A stretch of DNA of 64,000 nucleotides from the NCBI GenBank assembly GCA_026225945.1, contig JAMJFZ010001133.1:14242001-14306000 (forward strand), in the 5' to 3' direction. The DNA is from Cricetomys ansorgei (Eukaryota; Chordata; Mammalia; Rodentia; Nesomyidae). A model generated the notes under the pieces. It searched no databases. It saw nothing but the letters and a program-made list of their open reading frames with translations, and was not told the origin of the DNA. The position numbers and the translations under genes are program-made. Position 1 is the first letter of the stretch. Each line of letters opens with the position of its first letter. Positions 59,776-64,000 of this stretch are shown here, in pieces.

Positions 59776-61460
59776 AAAGTAGAATTCAAAGGTTCAATTA
59801 CAGGACAACCTACAGTTCTTTTTAAAAGAGAAAAATCATAGAAAATATTCTGAAAGGCAAAGGATGTGGCACAAGAAAGTCTTAAGCCCTAGAGCACAGC
59901 CCCAGTCAACATTGGGAAGTAAACAAACAAAACCAAAGAGGTGTGACTAGCAAGTCCCTGCAGCACAGAATTCACGTGACTGGTGAGTGAGTCCCTGAGA
60001 TTGAGGGTTCTCAGGGCACCACTTTGGCGGTCTGTTCTCACAGGCACATCTGTTCTTTTCCTGCAGGCCTTACCCTACTCAAAAATCAGTCAAGTGAACT
60101 AATATAAAATAATAAGCAAAGCTTTTCTTTGCTTGCTTTCTTTCTTTCACACTGTCTTGTGAAAGAATTAAGATTTATAATTACTGATATTTTAAGTATC
60201 TTATTTATGAGATTTTTTAGAATCAGACTATTGAGATAATATGAAACAATTCAGTATTAATTGGATCAAAAGGGACAATTATAAACCATTTGGAGTTCTT
60301 TGCAATTCATTTATTACAATAAATTCTAAAATTATAACATTGTTCATTTAATCTCAATTTGCTACTCATGATTAGTCACCTTCCTATTCCTAGATGCTGA
60401 TTTTTAAAAAAAATACACAGTCACCTTTCATCTAAAACTCCGTATACATTTAGTTCCTATACGTGGCATAGTTTTCTCTCAAAACTTTGATATTTTAACT
60501 TTCATTATGTCTCCAATCATAAATCTCCAAATATCTACCAAAACCAATGGTTAGGTACCACTTAATCCAAAAACTTTTCCCAGAAAGATTGCCTTTCTCT
60601 AAGTTTCCATTATAAAATATCCACATGTCAATCATTAAATAATATTAGGGATTAAACATGTGCACTCTCCAAAACCCACTGAATGAGGTCTTAATCTCCA
60701 GTGTGATGGTATTAGAAGCTAAGGTCTAACACAATTAATTGAGATTGAAATCAGGAGAGCAGATCTCTCAATATGTAATTAATGTTTATACAGGAAGAAG
60801 AGACACCAGACCTTTGTCTCTCTGCCATAAAATAACACTATGTATGAGAGGCAGTTATCTGTAAGCCAGGAAATAGGTCTTCATCCAGACCCATACATGC
60901 TAGCAACTAGACTGTAAGAACTCCCAGCTTCTAAACTATATGGATTGGTAGGCTCCACAATATGTAGAGCCTATGGGCTACCATGTATGAAATTTGTTTT
61001 CTAGACTGACAAATACGCTATTATGTTTTATGGAATTGCTTTCCATCTCGCATATTCCAATAAGCTTTTTAAGAATAAAGAGCCTGTCTTATTATCAACT
61101 AGATTATATATACCACCTGTATACTGCCAAGCATATATAAGGTATTCAATAATTAACAGAGAAAGAGAAGGCCACAGAATGGGAGGACAGAAAAAAAGGA
61201 GGCAAGATAACAGCATGCTTTATTTTGCAGGTCAGTTCTCAAGCTGTCTGCCAAGCTTTGTATGAGATATTTCCATGTCTTTCAACAATGAATTACTCAA
61301 GTTGCCATATAATTTTTTTAAGGCTCCAGAGTTCATTACAGAACCAAAGATACTTTTTCAACTCTTTATATACTTCTGTTGCCTTACTGTTTCTTCTGCT
61401 ACGAAGGTTTCATATGAAATAAAATTGAAGAAACATATTCTTGACTTAGGATGGGTTACT

Positions 61461-62035
61461 TGAAGAGACCAGACACCCCATTTTGTGTATGTGCTCAGGC
61501 CCTCATCCTAGGCCCGATTCAGGCCTGCATGTACATGCTCAAGCCCCCAATCTGGGCCTGACCTTACAGGCTAGTAAATCCTAGGGACAGGCCATAACCC
61601 TCCCCACCACCCACCCACACACACACACACTCTAAGGGCAATCAATCTCATCTGGCCAGATAGCCCTAAAGGCCATAAAATTATCTCCTCCAGCCAGGTA
61701 GCCCTGAAGGCCATAAAACCAGATGTCTTAACTCTAATGACTAACCAGGAATAGCCCAAGAATGTGGACAGTTAGCCACTCGATCACAGGCCAATCAATA
61801 ATAAACATTTGTAACTGCATCTCTGTTCACCAATTAAAAACCAGGCTACCTCACCTATGTGGAAACTCCCTTTTTCTGTAGATAAAAGAAGCTGTAATTC
61901 TTTGTTCAGGGTAGGCCATTTTTACATGGTGCCTGACCATAGCATGCTAGTTTGCTATGCAGAATAAAAGTGCCTTTGCTTTTTGCATACATGGTCTCCC
62001 TGGTCCTTGGTGGGGGGGGGCAAATTTTGGACTCA
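61461..62035 (+). mobile_element. Solo LTR, gammaretrovirus-like (copy 2 of a pair)
   Basis: Starts TGAAGAGACCAGACACCCC and ends near ttttggactca. It carries AATAAA at 61963-61968, a gaccatagcatgc stretch before it, and a (CA)n/CCACC tract at 61604-61631. An internal near-duplication (gccagatagccctaaaggcc against gccaggtagccctgaaggcc) lies around 61655-61718. It abuts another LTR at 62036. No internal viral region is present. Confidence 0.65.
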
Positions 62036-62416
62036 ATATTACTACTGTAATGAAATACCATACCTAAAAGCAACTTGGAGAGGAAAGGGTTTATTTTTAC
62101 TCACAGTTCCATTTAACTGTTCATCATCAAAAGCAGTGAAGGCAGTAACTCAAGCAGGGCAGAACATGGAGGAAAGAGCTGATGCAAAGGTCCTGGAGGG
62201 CTGCTGCTTACTGGCTTGCTCCAACAGCCTATTTTCTTATAGAACCTAGGACCACCAGCCCAAGTGTGGCCCCACTCACAGTGGGCTAAGCCCTCCCCCA
62301 TCAAACACCAATTTAAAAAGCTTGCTTACAGCCTAGTCTTATGGAAACATTTTCTCAATTGAGGCTCCCTCCTATCTGATGACTTATGTCAAGTTGACAT
62401 AAAACTAGCTAGCACA
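62036..62416 (-). mobile_element. MaLR-type LTR, minus orientation
   Basis: The reverse complement begins TGTGCTAGCTAGTTTTATGT and includes cctcaattgagaaaatg, gggctggtggtcc and aaataaaccctttcc. This is a widespread rodent LTR type that ends with a taactaagaca-like motif when intact. Here the 3' end is cut off where it meets the LTR at 61461-62035. Confidence 0.65.
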
Positions 62417-62572
62417 AAAGGACAAACTTCTCCATTTAATTTGCTAACTATATTCAGTATGCTATGCTCAACTGTCAGTTGTTAAAATCAGACTAAAATG
62501 TTTCCATTTTCAACTGAAATCAGTTTGTAACACATTCCTTTGAAAAAGCAATCTGGGGAATGACCACACACA

Positions 62573-62618
62573 CTGACAGACTGACAGACAGACAGATAGA
62601 CAGACAGACAGACAGACA

Positions 62619-62656
<38 letters not shown>
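62573..62656. repeat. (GACA)n followed by (CA)n
   Basis: Tetranucleotide GACA/GATA units to about 62621, then about 18 CA units. Confidence 0.95.
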
Positions 62657-62658
<2 letters not shown>

Positions 62659-62835
62659 GGCATACTCAGTACTATACTACTCCCTCAAAAGCCAGCAAAA
62701 GTGTAAGAATCAACTTTCAGAAACGTCTAGATTCTAGTAACAACCAAATAAAGAAGCTACTGCTATTTTTAACAACACAGTGGAATATTAAATCCCCTGC
62801 CGACCATCCCACGATTTCCTACACCCTAAACTGGC

Positions 62836-62872
62836 AGCAGTCCTAAAGGCTTTCTAAGTCTTTAGGACTGCT
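62836..62872. repeat. Perfect 13-bp inverted repeat with an 11-base loop
   Basis: Left arm agcagtcctaaag (62836-62848) and right arm ctttaggactgct (62860-62872) are exact reverse complements. Confidence 0.9.
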
Positions 62873-64000
62873 AGTCCCAGAACTAGCCATGCCATCCCTA
62901 CACAGACTTTTGCAGCTATCTGTTTGACTACACCTTCTAAGAAAGCACAAAGAATCCCCTTTTGTTTCCACTACCACAGCTTTCCAAAGCTAGCTGACTG
63001 CAGCTGACAACATCTGAAGGTAAAAGGATTGGCCTTAAGAGCCTAGAGCAAGAGGTAACATTTGTGACAGGAAAGACAATATTCAAATGGAGGAAGGAGA
63101 TTTGCGAGGCTATAAGGTCTTTTAAATGCTCCCAGGTACAGAAGAGAATTAAGCAAACCATAAACATGCCCAGGGCAGTAGCACATTCAAAGAAAAGAAG
63201 TAGTAAGACTCAAAGCTTTGACTTCCTGGTCCTTAGGCTCTACAGGATGCAGAACCAATTCCTAGGACTGAGTATTTTAATTTTTCCACTTTCCATTTTT
63301 TTTATTCTAGTCACTTACAGTAACTGTCAAAATACAAGACAAAGAAATAAGATCAGAATTCAATGGTCACAAACAACAGAGAATGCAAACCTTTAACACT
63401 TATGAAAATCACTGTAAAAATAAAACCAAAAAAGTCAAAAAGATCCCCAAACAAAAAGATGGGTGAGTCTCATACCAAGTATTTCTACACTATACTTTAA
63501 AAAAATCACCAATTCCAAAGGTTAAAGGAACTAAATAGAAGAATGACTGCTGAGGATGAAGTGATACCCTGGATCTAATTCCAACAGTGTAAAAAGATTT
63601 AAAAGTTAAGTTTAAAAAAATCTAAAGCCTACAAATACACAAGTATTGTCCACCTAGAAAGAAGGAGAAAGGTTAACAGAGCAACTAGGAGAAAGCACAG
63701 GCATGGCTTAGCCTCACTAGACAAAGATTTGAAACCAACTATCTTAAATGGGCTCTAATAAAAGAAATCATGGGGCGGAAACTAGAGAGAAACAAAGACA
63801 AATTAAAAGTTTGTGAATTGACTAGAACAATGCTGAAATGCACATTAACCAACAGGTCCGAACATGCAACAAAAACTTATATTTTGATAACTTCCTTTTA
63901 TTTATTAATTTTTGCAAAGTAAAACTACAAATACATGCTTTTAAAACACTCATAAGACATCCAAGTGTCTTCTGAGTATCTTCCCCTCATGTGAATCAGC

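Larger units (their letters stand above)
55495..64000 (-). other. Nbea: Nbea intron upstream of window exon 1 (runs off the window)
   Basis: No further Nbea exon, promoter or CpG island was found up to 64000, so the first exon is farther away. Besides the listed LTRs, SINEs and MIRs, 55495-56225, 56540-57005, 58890-59685, 59780-61455 and 62875-64000 show no clear feature. A 110-codon open frame at 63064-63396 matches nothing I recognise. Confidence 0.8.

Noticed and set aside
62573..62656. CRISPR-like repeat array
   Set aside because: It is a continuous GACA/CA microsatellite without spacers, in a eukaryotic genome.
63064..63396. 110-codon plus-strand open frame with a hydrophobic segment
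   Set aside because: No recognisable family, no start context and low-complexity flanks. Expected by chance in 64 kb.

Overview
This window is AT-rich, CpG-poor nuclear DNA from a muroid rodent (murid or cricetid; I cannot place the genus). The host call rests on dense rodent-specific repeats on both strands: B1 SINEs, B2/B3 and B4/ID-type SINEs, MaLR-type and other ERV LTRs, and L1 copies with the long rodent-type 3' UTR. There is no operon structure, no CpG island and no intact open reading frame beyond exon length.

The one recognisable functional gene is neurobeachin (Nbea), on the minus strand. Ten coding exons lie between 55494 and 1159. Each has a GT donor and an AG acceptor, and all phases match. 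Together they give 1,386 bases, or 462 uninterrupted codons, covering roughly residues 100-560 of a protein of about 2,940 residues. In transcript order they encode the end of the N-terminal helical (armadillo-like) segment, the concanavalin A/LamG-like lectin module, and the start of the following helical solenoid. The start codon and first exon lie beyond 64000. The later solenoid, the kinase-A anchoring site, PH, BEACH and WD40 parts lie to the left of position 1.

Layout, left to right: 1-1158 intron; 1159-1267 exon 10; 1268-20069 a large intron with an L1 3' UTR split by an ERV LTR, a MaLR LTR and a gammaretrovirus-like LTR; 20070-20203 and 20773-20970 exons 9 and 8; 20971-42864 a large intron. 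That intron holds a 2.85 kb truncated L1 flanked by unusually long direct repeats, a solo LTR with a 6-bp target duplication, an unassigned 748-bp element, a decayed processed pseudogene of the Hsp90 co-chaperone Cdc37, an LTR nested in an L1, and a second long L1. Exons 7 to 2 lie between 43011 and 51419. Exon 1 is at 55263-55494. The interval 55495-64000 is upstream intron with MaLR LTRs, MIRs and another LTR.

Seven of the eight L1 fragments, and most LTRs, lie antisense to Nbea, the usual pattern for old insertions tolerated inside introns. I found no new gene system. The most unusual items are the long flanking repeats of the L1 at 23213-26060, the Cdc37 retropseudogene, the unassigned element at 30504-31251, and several non-B-DNA-prone tracts.
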